From Verrucomicrobiaceae bacterium (lineage in GTDB: Bacteria; Verrucomicrobiota; Verrucomicrobiia; Verrucomicrobiales; Verrucomicrobiaceae), in contig JAIBCL010000019.1 in NCBI GenBank assembly GCA_019694165.1, forward strand, positions 60,029 through 124,028: a stretch of 64,000 bases of DNA. The letters run 5' to 3'. Both the position numbers and the translations under genes were made by a program. The first letter of the stretch is position 1, and every line of letters begins with the position of its first letter. The notes below the pieces were generated by a model. The model made no database searches and had not been told where the DNA came from. It saw only the letters and a list, made by a program, of their open reading frames with translations. Shown piece by piece: positions 54,214 to 62,732 of this stretch.

Positions 54214-57200
54214 TCACTCCCGGTCTGAATCGTCCTGGCTCTCCCCGCATCCTCCTCCGCCTGGCGTCTCCACGCGGATACGATCGCCCGGTCGGACGAC
54301 GATGCTGCAGCCGGGCGGCAGTTCCAAGACGTTGTCTTTCGAGATCAGGGTCTGCCTGCCCGGAGCGCCGTCGCCGCCACCGCCGAGTCCGAACGGCCCG
54401 CTGGTCCGATGCTGCGTGAGCAGCGAGACGGTGAGAGGCGCGAGAAACTCGAACTCGCGCACGACACCGTCGCCGCCGCGCCACCGGCCCGCGCCACCGG
54501 AGCCGCGGCGGATGGAAAACTCGCGCAACCGCACGGGGTGGCGCTGCTCGATGATCTCCGGGTCGGTGATGGCCGTGTTCGTCATGTGCGTGTGCAGCGC
54601 GCTCGCGCCGGCGTAGCCCGGGCCCGCTCCCGCGCCGCCGGCGATCGTTTCGTAGTAGCCAAAACGCGCGTCGCCGAAGAGCAGATTGTTCATCGTGCCC
54701 TGGCTGCATGACTGGAGCCGCAGCGCTTTGATCAAAGTGTCCACGAGCCGCTGGCTCACTTCGACATTGCCGCCGACGACAGCGGGATCACATGACGGAT
54801 CGCCGCTGAAAGCGGGGTTGAGCAAGGAGTGCGGCAGAATGATCTCGACGGGTTCCATCAGCCCCTCGTTCAGCGGCAGGTCCTGCTGGAGCAGAAGGCG
54901 CAGCACATAGAGCACGGTGCTATGCACGATGGCGGTGGTCGCGTTGAGATTGCCGCGATGCGTGGGCGACGTGCCGGTGAAGTCGATGCGGAGGCAGGGG
55001 CAGCCGTGCGGCGGATGCGGCGTGGACGGCGGATGGTGACGGGCGGAAAGTCTGACGCGGATGACTGAGCCATCGTCAAGATGTTCCTCGGCTTCGCAGT
55101 CGGGGATGGCACTGATTCGCGCGCGCATGACTCGTGCGGAGTCATCGAGGATGGCGCTCATCATGGCGCGCACGCTGCCGTTGTGCGTCCCGTCTTCGCC
55201 GCCGTCACGAGCCAGCGCACGCAGGCGCCCTGCGCCGAATAGATTCGCGGCGAGCTGGGCGTGAAGGTCGGCGAGATTGTCGGCGAGATTGCGGGTGGGA
55301 ACGGGACCGGCGGTGAAAAGCCTCCCGATCTGCGCGAAGCACGATTCACCGGCGCGGATGAGGTGCTGAGGCTCGATGACGGTGCCTTCCTCGATGAGCC
55401 GCGTGGCATCCGCCGGCATCGATCCGGGCGTGATGCCGCCGATCTCCGCGTGATGTGCGCGGTTCGCCACGAAGCCGATGAGCTGCGTGGCGGCATCGTC
55501 GAAGACGGGCGTAATGAGCGTGATGTCCGGAAGATGCGAGCCGCCGAAGGCCGGGTGATTCGTGATGATGGTGTCGCCATGGGCGAGGGCGGGAAATGCC
55601 TGCGCGCAGGCGCGCACGCAGACCCCGAGAGCGCCGAGATGCACGGGGATGTGCGGCGCGCTGGTGACGAGGCGGCCGCCGGCATCGAGCAGCGCGCAGG
55701 AGAAATCGAGCCGCTCGCGGATGTTCGTCGAGATGGCCGTGCGGCAGAGCAGCGCGCCCATTTCCTCCACGATGGCATGGAAACGATGGCGGAAAATATC
55801 GCGGGCCAGCGAGGTGGCCGGTGATGGCTGATGAGCCGCGCGTTCTGCATCGGGCGCGGTGGATTCGAGATTGAGAATCCAGCCGAAACCGGCGGTCTGC
55901 CGCGCCCGCCAGCCGGTGCCGATGACAAGGGTGCTGAAGGCATCTTGGATGAGAGCAGGGCCCAAGGTGGGGGCTGGTATTTGCTGAAGTCCGGGCTGCA
56001 GCCCGTCAGGCCTGGGGGACAAAGGTGAAGCGTGAGCTTGTCCTCCACGCGGACTTTCCTGACCACCCGAGGACGGGACAGCAACGGCTTCGCTCGCCGC
56101 GCGGACGGAGACTCGGAGGGAGACGAGCTCGATGATGCGGTCCTCCGCCGGTGCATAGCCAAACAGGCGCTGATAGGCGGCGCGGTACTCGTCACGCAGC
56201 CGCGACGGATCGGAGACTTGAACTTGGAGCGGCAAGTCCTGACCGCGAAGTCGGAGCTCGGCGAGCACATGCGGAGCATCACAAGCCCCGTGCGGGACGC
56301 CGTCCCGCATGAGCGCCGCACGCGCTTCGTCGGCCACCGAAGCGATCACCCCGGGCAGCGACGGCACTGCCTCATCGAGCGGCACGAGCATCTGCCGCTG
56401 GGCAAAGCACTCCGGCAGCGCCTGATGAAGTCCGACGGCGCTGAGGATGCCTGCGTGCCGCGGCACGAGCACGGTGGTGATGCCGAGCCGCGCGGCCAGC
56501 GCGCACGCGTGTTGCGGGCCGGCGCCGCCGAACGCGAGCAGCGCATGACCGGCAGGATCGTATCCCTCGGCCACGGAGATGCGCCGGATGGCATCGGCCA
56601 TCCGCTCGATGGCGAGATGAAGAAATCCGTGGAGAAGCTCATCAGCGCCGATCTCCTGCCCGCGCGCGGCTATCATCTCGCGGCGCAGATCTTCGAGCCG
56701 CGCGCGCGCCGCCTCCGCATCCAGAGGAATCGGCGCCTTCTCCGGATCGAACCGGCCGAGCAGCAGGTTTACATCCGTGATGGTCAGCGGGCCGCCTTTG
56801 CCATAGCACGCGGGACCAGGGTGCGACCCGGCGCTCTCCGGGCCGACCGCGATTCCGGATGGCGTCCATTTGCAAATGGAGCCGCCACCCGCGGCGACGG
56901 TCTCGATGGCCACGCACGGCGCGAGCAACGACATGCCTGCGATCTGTTGTGAGAAACGGTAGCCCGGCCGCCCGTCGATGCGCGCGACATCCGTGCTGGT
57001 GCCGCCCATGTCAAAGCTGATGATGCGTGTGAAGCCCAGGTCTCGCGCTGCATTCGCGGCGCCGATCACGCCACCGGCGGGGCCGCTGAGGAGGAGATCC
57101 TTCGGCTTCACTTCGATACGGGAAGTGAGGCCGCCGGCGCTCGTCATGACGTGGAATGACGAAGGACGAGTGACGAAGGGTGACCGGGGCCGCGTCGCTT

Positions 57201-58119
57201 CTTCCCGTGACGCACGCCCGAGCAGAGACGCGGCGACGCCGTCGAGAAAGGCATCGACCGGGCCGGTGAGGCAGGCGTTCGCCACCGCGCTCTGCGCGCG
57301 CGGCAGGATTTTCGTGAACGCGGCGATCTCGCACGACAGCGTGACGTGCTCAAAGCCCGCCCCGCGAAGGATGGCACCGGCGCGCTGTTCGTGATCCGCA
57401 TTCGCATGGCTGTGCAGGAAGGCCACGGCCGCGTGGCGGATGCCCGCGGCGACGAGTGATGCGGCAGCCGCGTGCACGGCCTCTTCATCGAGCGGCGCGA
57501 GCACCTGGCCGCGTGCATCCAGGCGCCCGGCAATCTCGACGACCGATTCGTAAAACACGGGCCGCGCTTCATGGCGCAGTGCAAAGAGATCCGCGCGCCG
57601 CTGGTCGCCGATCGCGAGCAGATCGCCGAAGCCTTGCGTGATGAACAAGGCCACGCGCGAGATTTTGCGCTCGAGCAGTGCATTGGTCGCGCGCGTGGTG
57701 GCGAGCCGGAACTGCACCGGCGGAAACTCGCCGCCCAACGCCGTGCCGGTGAGCAGCCGGGTGGCGAGGACGGGTGCCTCCTCTCCGGTCGTGAGTTCCG
57801 CGATCGCTCCGGGAGCGTGCCCGGGAGGGAATGCGCGGTCGAACTCTAGAAGCAGGCCGGACCCGTCGCTGCCCGATGCCACCACGGTCCTCGCATCATC
57901 CGGCGCATCAGCGGGCCGCATTTTGAATCCGACAAAGAAGCCGCGCGGCATCTTCCACGGGTCGTCGAGCCGGAGCGCGGCGCCGTGCGGTCGTGCGGTG
58001 ATGCGTGCGCGCAAGCAGCCGGAGGAGAGCACCTTGCAGCGCAGTTCCGCTCCGGCGGGCGTCACGGCGTAGCAGTCGGTGAAGGTGCCGCCGGTGTCAG
58101 CCGAGATGCGCCACATCAC
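54214..58119 (-). CDS. 5-oxoprolinase/hydantoinase-type ATP-dependent amidase, HyuA-HyuB fusion
   Basis: The 1301-residue protein fuses both subunits. The HyuA-like part (1-690) starts RISADTGGTFTDCYAV (ATP-binding), with FDMGGTSTDVARIDG and LLAFGGAGPQHACALA later; the HyuB-like part (about 770-1295) has IVEEMGALLCRTAISTNIRERLDFSCALLD, GDTIITNHPAFGGSHLPDITLITP and GGGGDGAPGR. A low-complexity linker (about 695-735) joins them. Eukaryotic-type 5-oxoprolinases are similar fusions of about 1290 residues and open the ring of 5-oxoproline to glutamate with ATP; hydantoin or acetone-type substrates are alternatives. Parts of the coding sequence are built from palindromic repeat DNA (55992-56063). 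Confidence 0.93.
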   Translation of the reverse strand: MMWRISADTGGTFTDCYAVTPAGAELRCKVLSSGCLRARITARPHGAALRLDDPWKMPRGFFVGFKMRPADAPDDARTVVASGSDGSGLLLEFDRAFPPGHAPGAIAELTTGEEAPVLATRLLTGTALGGEFPPVQFRLATTRATNALLERKISRVALFITQGFGDLLAIGDQRRADLFALRHEARPVFYESVVEIAGRLDARGQVLAPLDEEAVHAAAASLVAAGIRHAAVAFLHSHANADHEQRAGAILRGAGFEHVTLSCEIAAFTKILPRAQSAVANACLTGPVDAFLDGVAASLLGRASREEATRPRSPFVTRPSSFHVMTSAGGLTSRIEVKPKDLLLSGPAGGVIGAANAARDLGFTRIISFDMGGTSTDVARIDGRPGYRFSQQIAGMSLLAPCVAIETVAAGGGSICKWTPSGIAVGPESAGSHPGPACYGKGGPLTITDVNLLLGRFDPEKAPIPLDAEAARARLEDLRREMIAARGQEIGADELLHGFLHLAIERMADAIRRISVAEGYDPAGHALLAFGGAGPQHACALAARLGITTVLVPRHAGILSAVGLHQALPECFAQRQMLVPLDEAVPSLPGVIASVADEARAALMRDGVPHGACDAPHVLAELRLRGQDLPLQVQVSDPSRLRDEYRAAYQRLFGYAPAEDRIIELVSLRVSVRAASEAVAVPSSGGQESPRGGQAHASPLSPRPDGLQPGLQQIPAPTLGPALIQDAFSTLVIGTGWRARQTAGFGWILNLESTAPDAERAAHQPSPATSLARDIFRHRFHAIVEEMGALLCRTAISTNIRERLDFSCALLDAGGRLVTSAPHIPVHLGALGVCVRACAQAFPALAHGDTIITNHPAFGGSHLPDITLITPVFDDAATQLIGFVANRAHHAEIGGITPGSMPADATRLIEEGTVIEPQHLIRAGESCFAQIGRLFTAGPVPTRNLADNLADLHAQLAANLFGAGRLRALARDGGEDGTHNGSVRAMMSAILDDSARVMRARISAIPDCEAEEHLDDGSVIRVRLSARHHPPSTPHPPHGCPCLRIDFTGTSPTHRGNLNATTAIVHSTVLYVLRLLLQQDLPLNEGLMEPVEIILPHSLLNPAFSGDPSCDPAVVGGNVEVSQRLVDTLIKALRLQSCSQGTMNNLLFGDARFGYYETIAGGAGAGPGYAGASALHTHMTNTAITDPEIIEQRHPVRLREFSIRRGSGGAGRWRGGDGVVREFEFLAPLTVSLLTQHRTSGPFGLGGGGDGAPGRQTLISKDNVLELPPGCSIVVRPGDRIRVETPGGGGCGESQDDSDRE
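55992..56063. repeat. Palindromic repeat DNA inside the oxoprolinase linker
   Basis: CGGGCTGCAGCCCG (55992-56005) is a perfect 14-bp palindrome, directly followed by a second inverted repeat: GTCAGG/CCTGAC outside and GGGGGACAA/TTGTCCTCC inside, spanning 56005-56063. The coding product is a low-complexity Pro/Gly/Gln/Ser linker between the two enzyme halves. Confidence 0.6.
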
Positions 58120-58120
58120 A

Positions 58121-58909
58121 TCACTTCACGTTCACGGGCGACATCATGATGTTCGGGATGTGCCGCGTTTCCATGAGGGAGTCGAGATAGGGGGAATTGT
58201 CCACGGGCTTGAAGATGACCTTGGCCTTCTCGATCCACTCCTTGGCGTCGTCCTCCTTTTTCTGCGCGAAGGCAATGGACGCCTTAGCAAAGTAGTAGGC
58301 CGGCGTGTCGTCCATGAAGGTGAAGTGTGTTTTGAGCGTGGCGTTCGCGGCGTCGATCTTGCCCTGCTCGGCCTGGCTGATCAGCACCTTGAAGACCACG
58401 AGATGGCGCACGCCAATCTGCAGCTTCGGGAAGTCCTTCAACAGGGCGGCAAATCCGGCCTCGGACTCCGCGAACTTTTGTTTGACGAAGAACAGCTCGG
58501 CGAGGTTGAACTTCGGGGCGAGGGCCGTCGGCGCGAGCACCTGGGCTTTCTCGAACTGCTCCTGCGCCTTGTCAAAGTCGCGCACCGCCGGCACGAGGTA
58601 GATGGCGCCGCGGGTGTTGAAAATGTTCGGATCCTCCGGCGTGAGCTTCTCAGCCTGGTCGAGCTTTGCCAGCGCGTCGAAGTAGCGGTGCCGCCCTTGC
58701 AGATCCTGGGCCTCGCCGAGGAGCTTCTGCACGTCGGTGTTTGCGGCCGGTCTGAGCGGCGGTTCCTCGGTCTTCGCTTTGGGCCTGGCCGGACGGCTGT
58801 CGCTGCTCACATCCACCGTGCCCTGGGCGTTTCCGGCTCCGGCCACGCCGAGGCAGAAGACTCCGCAGACGAGCGCGGCCCGGTTTGAGAACGTTGGCTT
58901 CCTGATCAT
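58121..58909 (-). CDS. Exported TPR-repeat protein
   Basis: The 262 residues start with a signal-like hydrophobic segment (about 10-28, AALVCGVFCLGVAGAGNAQ). TPR helices cover about 60-240: RYFDALAKLDQAEKLTPEDPNIFNTRGAIYL, DFDKAQEQFEKAQVLAPTALAPKFNLAELFF, KFAESEAGFAALL and AFAQKKEDDAKEWIEKAKVIF. These modules bind partner proteins. The gene ends one base before the oxoprolinase start on the same strand, so the two may be co-transcribed, though there is no obvious functional tie. Confidence 0.85.
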   Translation of the reverse strand: MIRKPTFSNRAALVCGVFCLGVAGAGNAQGTVDVSSDSRPARPKAKTEEPPLRPAANTDVQKLLGEAQDLQGRHRYFDALAKLDQAEKLTPEDPNIFNTRGAIYLVPAVRDFDKAQEQFEKAQVLAPTALAPKFNLAELFFVKQKFAESEAGFAALLKDFPKLQIGVRHLVVFKVLISQAEQGKIDAANATLKTHFTFMDDTPAYYFAKASIAFAQKKEDDAKEWIEKAKVIFKPVDNSPYLDSLMETRHIPNIMMSPVNVK

Positions 58910-59040
58910 GACGCAATGCTAGGCCGTGCCCTGGGCGAGGCAATAGCGAAAACGGGAATCCTCCCGCCCGACGGCCTCACAGTGCGCAAAGAATGGTTGA
59001 ATCTTGACCCTCCACGGCTCGTATTGATTTCCGCAAACAC

Positions 59041-60087
59041 ATGAACACCATGCTCAAACACACCATCTCCTCGGTCACGCTGGCCGCTGCGTTGTCCGCC
59101 GGAATCCACACTGTCAGGGCGGCGGATGTGACGGACTCGTTCCTCGTCATGTTCAAGCCGCTGCCCGCCGAAGCTGTCGTGCCGGACAATGAACTCACCC
59201 AGGCGCGCACCGATCTCGGCCGGATGCTCTACTTCGACAAACGCATGTCGAAGAACCAGCAGATCTCTTGCAACTCATGCCACGTCCTGGACAAGTACGG
59301 CACGGACAACGCAGCCTTCTCCACCGGCCACAAGGGCCAGAAGGGCGGACGCAGCGCGCCCACCGTCTTCAATGCGGCGCTGCACATCGCCCAGTTCTGG
59401 GATGGTCGCGCGCCCTCCGTCGAGGAGCAGGCGAAAGGTCCCGTGCTCAACCCCATCGAAATGGCCATGCCGGACAAGGAGCACGTCATCAAGGTCATCA
59501 AATCCATCCCCGGTTACGCGGAGCTTTTCGCCAAGGCATTCCCCGATGACAAAGACCCGGTCACGTATGACAACTTCGGCAAGGCCGTCGGTGCCTTCGA
59601 GCGCAAGCTGCTCACCCCCTCGCGCTGGGACGAGTTTCTGAAAGGAAAGAAGGATGCCCTGACCGATGCGGAGAAGAAAGGCTTTGAAACCTTCGCCAGC
59701 GTCGGCTGCGTCACCTGCCACAATGGAGCGGCGGTCGGCGGCCACATGTATCAGAAGCTCGGCCTCGCGAAGCCGTGGCCCGGCCTGAAGGACAACGGGC
59801 GCTTCGAGGCCACGAAGCTCGAGCAGGACCGGTTCTTCTTCAAGGTGCCCAGCCTGCGCAACATCACCGAGACCGGCCCCTACCTGCACGATGGCTCCGT
59901 CGCCAAGCTCGGCGACATGGTCAAAAAGATGGCCGAGCACCAGCTCGGCAAGGAAATCACCAACGAGCAGTGCGGCCAGATCGTCACCTTCCTCAAAGCA
60001 CTCAAGGGCGACCTGCCGGCCGACTACATCAAGGAGCCGAAGCTCCCAGAGAGCGGCCCCAAGACGCCAAAACCTGATCCGAGCTGA
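59041..60087 (+). CDS. Di-haem cytochrome c peroxidase (CcpA/MauG family)
   Basis: This 348-residue protein has a signal peptide (about 1-27) and two haem c sites, CNSCH (about 79-83) and CVTCH (about 224-228). SAPTVFNAALHIAQFWDGRAPSVEEQA is the conserved stretch after the first haem, and VPSLRNITETGPYLHDGSV is near the end. It reduces hydrogen peroxide in the periplasm with electrons from cytochrome c, or belongs to the related MauG-like oxidases. A long hairpin follows the stop. Confidence 0.93.
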   Translation: MNTMLKHTISSVTLAAALSAGIHTVRAADVTDSFLVMFKPLPAEAVVPDNELTQARTDLGRMLYFDKRMSKNQQISCNSCHVLDKYGTDNAAFSTGHKGQKGGRSAPTVFNAALHIAQFWDGRAPSVEEQAKGPVLNPIEMAMPDKEHVIKVIKSIPGYAELFAKAFPDDKDPVTYDNFGKAVGAFERKLLTPSRWDEFLKGKKDALTDAEKKGFETFASVGCVTCHNGAAVGGHMYQKLGLAKPWPGLKDNGRFEATKLEQDRFFFKVPSLRNITETGPYLHDGSVAKLGDMVKKMAEHQLGKEITNEQCGQIVTFLKALKGDLPADYIKEPKLPESGPKTPKPDPS

Positions 60088-60117
60088 ACGGCGTCTCGGC
60101 TCCAAGTCACGAAATAA

Positions 60118-60147
60118 CGAAGGGCGGATCACACGATCCGCCCTTCG
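60118..60147. terminator. Strong hairpin after the peroxidase gene
   Basis: CGAAGGGCGGATC (60118-60130) and its exact complement (60135-60147) form a 13-bp perfect stem with an ACAC loop. Only TATTTCC follows, so the T-tract is poor; still, the position 30 bases after the stop fits a terminator. Confidence 0.65.
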
Positions 60148-60333
60148 TATTTCCTGGCGGTCGCGCGGCAGTTCGTTTGATACCCGGCCTGAGCCGGTTA
60201 CGCCGCGATGTTCTCCGCTTGCTTGCGCTTGCTCGAACTTGCATCGAATCCACGGCGCATTCGAGCCGACCGAAGACGGTGCCCTTGAACTGGCGCCTGG
60301 CGCACCCGACGGCTTGTTCGTCCGTCCAGCTCG

Positions 60334-60729
60334 CTACTTCGCGGCCACGTAGTCCACCACGCACACCTTGTCGAGGATGGGCCGCAACAGCGTGCCAAAC
60401 TCCTTGTGCGCCGGATGTGGCAGGTACACATCCAGTCCGGCCTTGTCCTTGAAGGTCACGAAGAAGCAGTGCGTGTAGCCGTCATTCTTCCCCTCGGGGC
60501 TGACATTCGTGCCCCATTCGTAGCCCGTGATCGTGTCGATCTTCGACGGCAGAGCGCGAAATGCGTCCTCCACGCCCTTCACCTGGTCAGGCGTGGCACT
60601 GTCCTTGAATTTGAAAAGCACGACGTGGCGGTACACGCCCGTCTGATCGGCGGCGGTTGCGGAGGAACTCATGCCCGCAGTGATGGCGAGGGCTGCGGTG
60701 ATGCACAAGATGAAAGAGCGGAATGACAT
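60334..60729 (-). CDS. Exported Dabb-domain (stress-responsive alpha/beta barrel) protein
   Basis: ATG 60729 (MSFRSFILCITAALAITAG) gives 131 residues with a signal peptide (about 1-27). The Dabb pattern covers the rest: YRHVVLFKFKDSATPDQVKGVEDAFRALPSKI, YEWGTNVSPEGKNDGYTHCFFVTFKDKAGLDVYLPHPAHKEFG and VCVVDYVAAK. The family forms dimeric ferredoxin-like barrels; members include stress proteins and small cyclases. Exported versions are common in this bacterial group; the role is unknown. Confidence 0.92.
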   Translation of the reverse strand: MSFRSFILCITAALAITAGMSSSATAADQTGVYRHVVLFKFKDSATPDQVKGVEDAFRALPSKIDTITGYEWGTNVSPEGKNDGYTHCFFVTFKDKAGLDVYLPHPAHKEFGTLLRPILDKVCVVDYVAAK

Positions 60730-60904
60730 GGTGATGGGGTGGTGGGTCGTGTGTTGCGAGTGATGGCTTGTGAGGGCCGCCACGATGGTGCGTGGCACGG
60801 TGATCGAGTCAATGCCCGGCAGACGTTTGTGTTGGAGCGCAGCCACCGCGCTGTTCATCGCCTGATACATGACCGACAACCCATAACCCGTCACCGATCC
60901 CCCC

Positions 60905-61690
60905 ATGCACATCTGGGACCTACACTGCCACCTCTCCGGCGTCACCGGCCTCACGCCCGAAGAGCGCTTGTCACAACTCCTGCGCCATGCCGACCGCGTG
61001 GGCATCGAACGGCTGTGCGTGTACATGGGCATGAAGTGGTCGCAGGACCCCTCGCCAGACGATCTCGTGAAGCAAAACGACGAGGTGCTGCGTGCCATCG
61101 CAAAACATCCGGACCGTGCCTTCGGCTTCGTTTACTTGAGCGCGAAACACATCGAGCGCAGCCTGGCCGAGCTGGAGCGCTGCGTCGCGCACGGCCCCAT
61201 GGTCGGCGTGAAGCTCTGGGTTGCCCGGCACTGCGACACGCCGGAGATCGATCCCGTCATCGCGCGTGCCGCCGAATTGAAGGCCGTGATCTTCCAGCAC
61301 ACATGGTTCAAGACCGGTCCGAACTATCCTGGCGAATCCACGCCCGACGATCTCGTCACGCTGGCGAAGCGCCATCCACACGTACCCATCATCTGCGGCC
61401 ACACCGGCGGCAATTGGGAGCTGGGCATCCGCGCCATTCGCTCGCAGAAAAACCTCTTCGCCGATCTCGCCGGCAGCGATCCCACCGCCGGCTACACCGA
61501 GATGGCGGTGCGTGATCTCGGCGCGGACCGCATCATCTACGGCAGCGACTGCGGCGGCCGCTCCTTCGCCAGCCAGCTCGGCAAGGTGCACGGCGCTGAC
61601 ATCAGCGATGCCGACAAACAGAAAATCTTCCGCGACAACCTCCGCGGCTTGATGCTGCCCATCCTCAAACAGAAAGGAATCCAGGCATGA
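60905..61690 (+). CDS. Amidohydrolase-2 family metal-dependent hydrolase
   Basis: This 261-residue protein is a TIM-barrel amidohydrolase: MHIWDLHCHLSG has the H-x-H metal pair, VIFQHTWFK and IICGHTGGNWE carry the next His ligands, and RIIYGSDCGGRSF holds the final Asp. It has no signal peptide. Substrates in this family include carboxylates released by decarboxylation or lactone opening; this one is not predicted. Its stop overlaps the start of a second amidohydrolase gene (ATGA), so they are one operon. Confidence 0.9.
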   Translation: MHIWDLHCHLSGVTGLTPEERLSQLLRHADRVGIERLCVYMGMKWSQDPSPDDLVKQNDEVLRAIAKHPDRAFGFVYLSAKHIERSLAELERCVAHGPMVGVKLWVARHCDTPEIDPVIARAAELKAVIFQHTWFKTGPNYPGESTPDDLVTLAKRHPHVPIICGHTGGNWELGIRAIRSQKNLFADLAGSDPTAGYTEMAVRDLGADRIIYGSDCGGRSFASQLGKVHGADISDADKQKIFRDNLRGLMLPILKQKGIQA

Positions 61691-62565
61691 AACGCCGCTC
61701 ATTCATCGCTCACGCCGCAGCCGTTGGAAGCTCTGTTGGAGCCCCGGTTTTAACCGGTCATCTGAGAGCGTCCGAGCCGGCTGAAGCCGGGACCCCGACG
61801 ACTTCACCAGCGCGCATCATCGACACGAACGTCTATCTGGGAGCGCATCCCTTCCGCGAGTCCATCACCGCGAAGCCGCAGGCATTTGCGCTCAAACTGG
61901 CGGATCGAAAAGTCAGCGAAGCGTGGGCCGGATCTTTTGAAGCCTTGCTCCAGCGTGACATCACCGGCGTGAACGAACGCCTCACCCGCGATTGCAGGGC
62001 AGCCGGCGGCATCCTGAAACCCGTCGGCTCCATCCATCCAAAGCTCCCCGACTGGCGCGGCGATCTGGCCCGCTGCGCCGAGCAGCACGGCATGAAGGCG
62101 ATCCGCCTGCACCCAAACTACCACGGATACGCGCTCGACGATCCAGCGTTCGTCGAACTGCTCGAAGCCGCGGCGGCGAAGAAGCTCCTCGTGCAAATTG
62201 CCGCGCAGATGGAGGACGAGCGCACGCAGCATCCGCTCGTGCAGGTGAAGCCCGTCGATCTCAAGCCGCTGGCCGCCGTGCTCAAGAAGCTGCCCGAGGC
62301 CCGTGTGATGGTGCTCAACGCGAACCGCGTCATGTCGATGACCGCGCTGGCCGGCACCAAGGTGTGGCTCGACATTGCGATGCTCGAAGGCGTGGGTGGC
62401 GTGGAGAATTTGCTCAAAGACTGGCCGCAGAATCGCGTCGTCTTCGGCTCTTTTGCGCCGTTTTTCTATTTTGAGTCCGCCCGGCTGAAGCTGCAGGAGT
62501 CCGAACTCACCGCCGCGCAGCTCGCCGCGATCACCGCGGGCAATGCCTCGTCGCTGGCCGGCTGA
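61687..62565 (+). CDS. Amidohydrolase-like protein with Tat-type signal
   Basis: This 292-residue protein starts MKRRSFIAHAAAVGSS, a Tat-like signal (KRRSF). The fold follows the amidohydrolase-2 barrel with IIDTNVYLGAHPF, GMKAIRLHPNYHGY and VVFGSFAPFFYFES, but the metal ligands are reduced: N-x-Y replaces H-x-H at the start and GSFAP replaces GSDxP at the end. It is probably a metal-free or inactive relative that partners the preceding enzyme. The linker after the signal is encoded by palindromic repeat DNA (61738-61796). Confidence 0.85.
   Translation: MKRRSFIAHAAAVGSSVGAPVLTGHLRASEPAEAGTPTTSPARIIDTNVYLGAHPFRESITAKPQAFALKLADRKVSEAWAGSFEALLQRDITGVNERLTRDCRAAGGILKPVGSIHPKLPDWRGDLARCAEQHGMKAIRLHPNYHGYALDDPAFVELLEAAAAKKLLVQIAAQMEDERTQHPLVQVKPVDLKPLAAVLKKLPEARVMVLNANRVMSMTALAGTKVWLDIAMLEGVGGVENLLKDWPQNRVVFGSFAPFFYFESARLKLQESELTAAQLAAITAGNASSLAG
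61738..61796. repeat. REP-like imperfect palindrome inside the amidohydrolase signal linker
   Basis: Two 20-base arms, 61738-61757 and 61777-61796, are complementary at 15 of 20 positions across a 19-base spacer. Each arm carries its own short hairpin: CCGGTT-TT-AACCGG and CCGGCT-GA-AGCCGG. Confidence 0.6.
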
Positions 62566-62612
62566 TCACTTCATCAAGCCCGGCAGCGACTGCACACGCC
62601 AGGTGCAAAACC

Positions 62613-62679
62613 CATTCTCCTGCCCCCATTCTCCTGTCATTCTCAACGATGATGACAGGAGAATGGGGGCAGGAGAATG
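62613..62679. repeat. 28-bp perfect inverted repeat between genes
   Basis: The arms 62613-62640 and 62652-62679 are exactly complementary across an 11-base loop. Each arm contains CATTCTCCTG twice, separated by CCCC-type bases, or its complement. It lies between the convergent amidohydrolase and dnaE genes, 48 bases after the first stop. No T-tract follows, so it is more like a dispersed palindromic element than a standard terminator. Confidence 0.85.
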
Positions 62680-62732
62680 AATTCAACCCATCTAACTCCC
62701 GAACTCGGAGGTTTTGCAACAGGCTCATATGT

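Noticed and set aside
60739..61515. 258-codon plus-strand frame overlapping the first amidohydrolase
   Set aside because: It is out of frame with a clearly recognisable amidohydrolase and is Arg/His-rich, as shadows are here.
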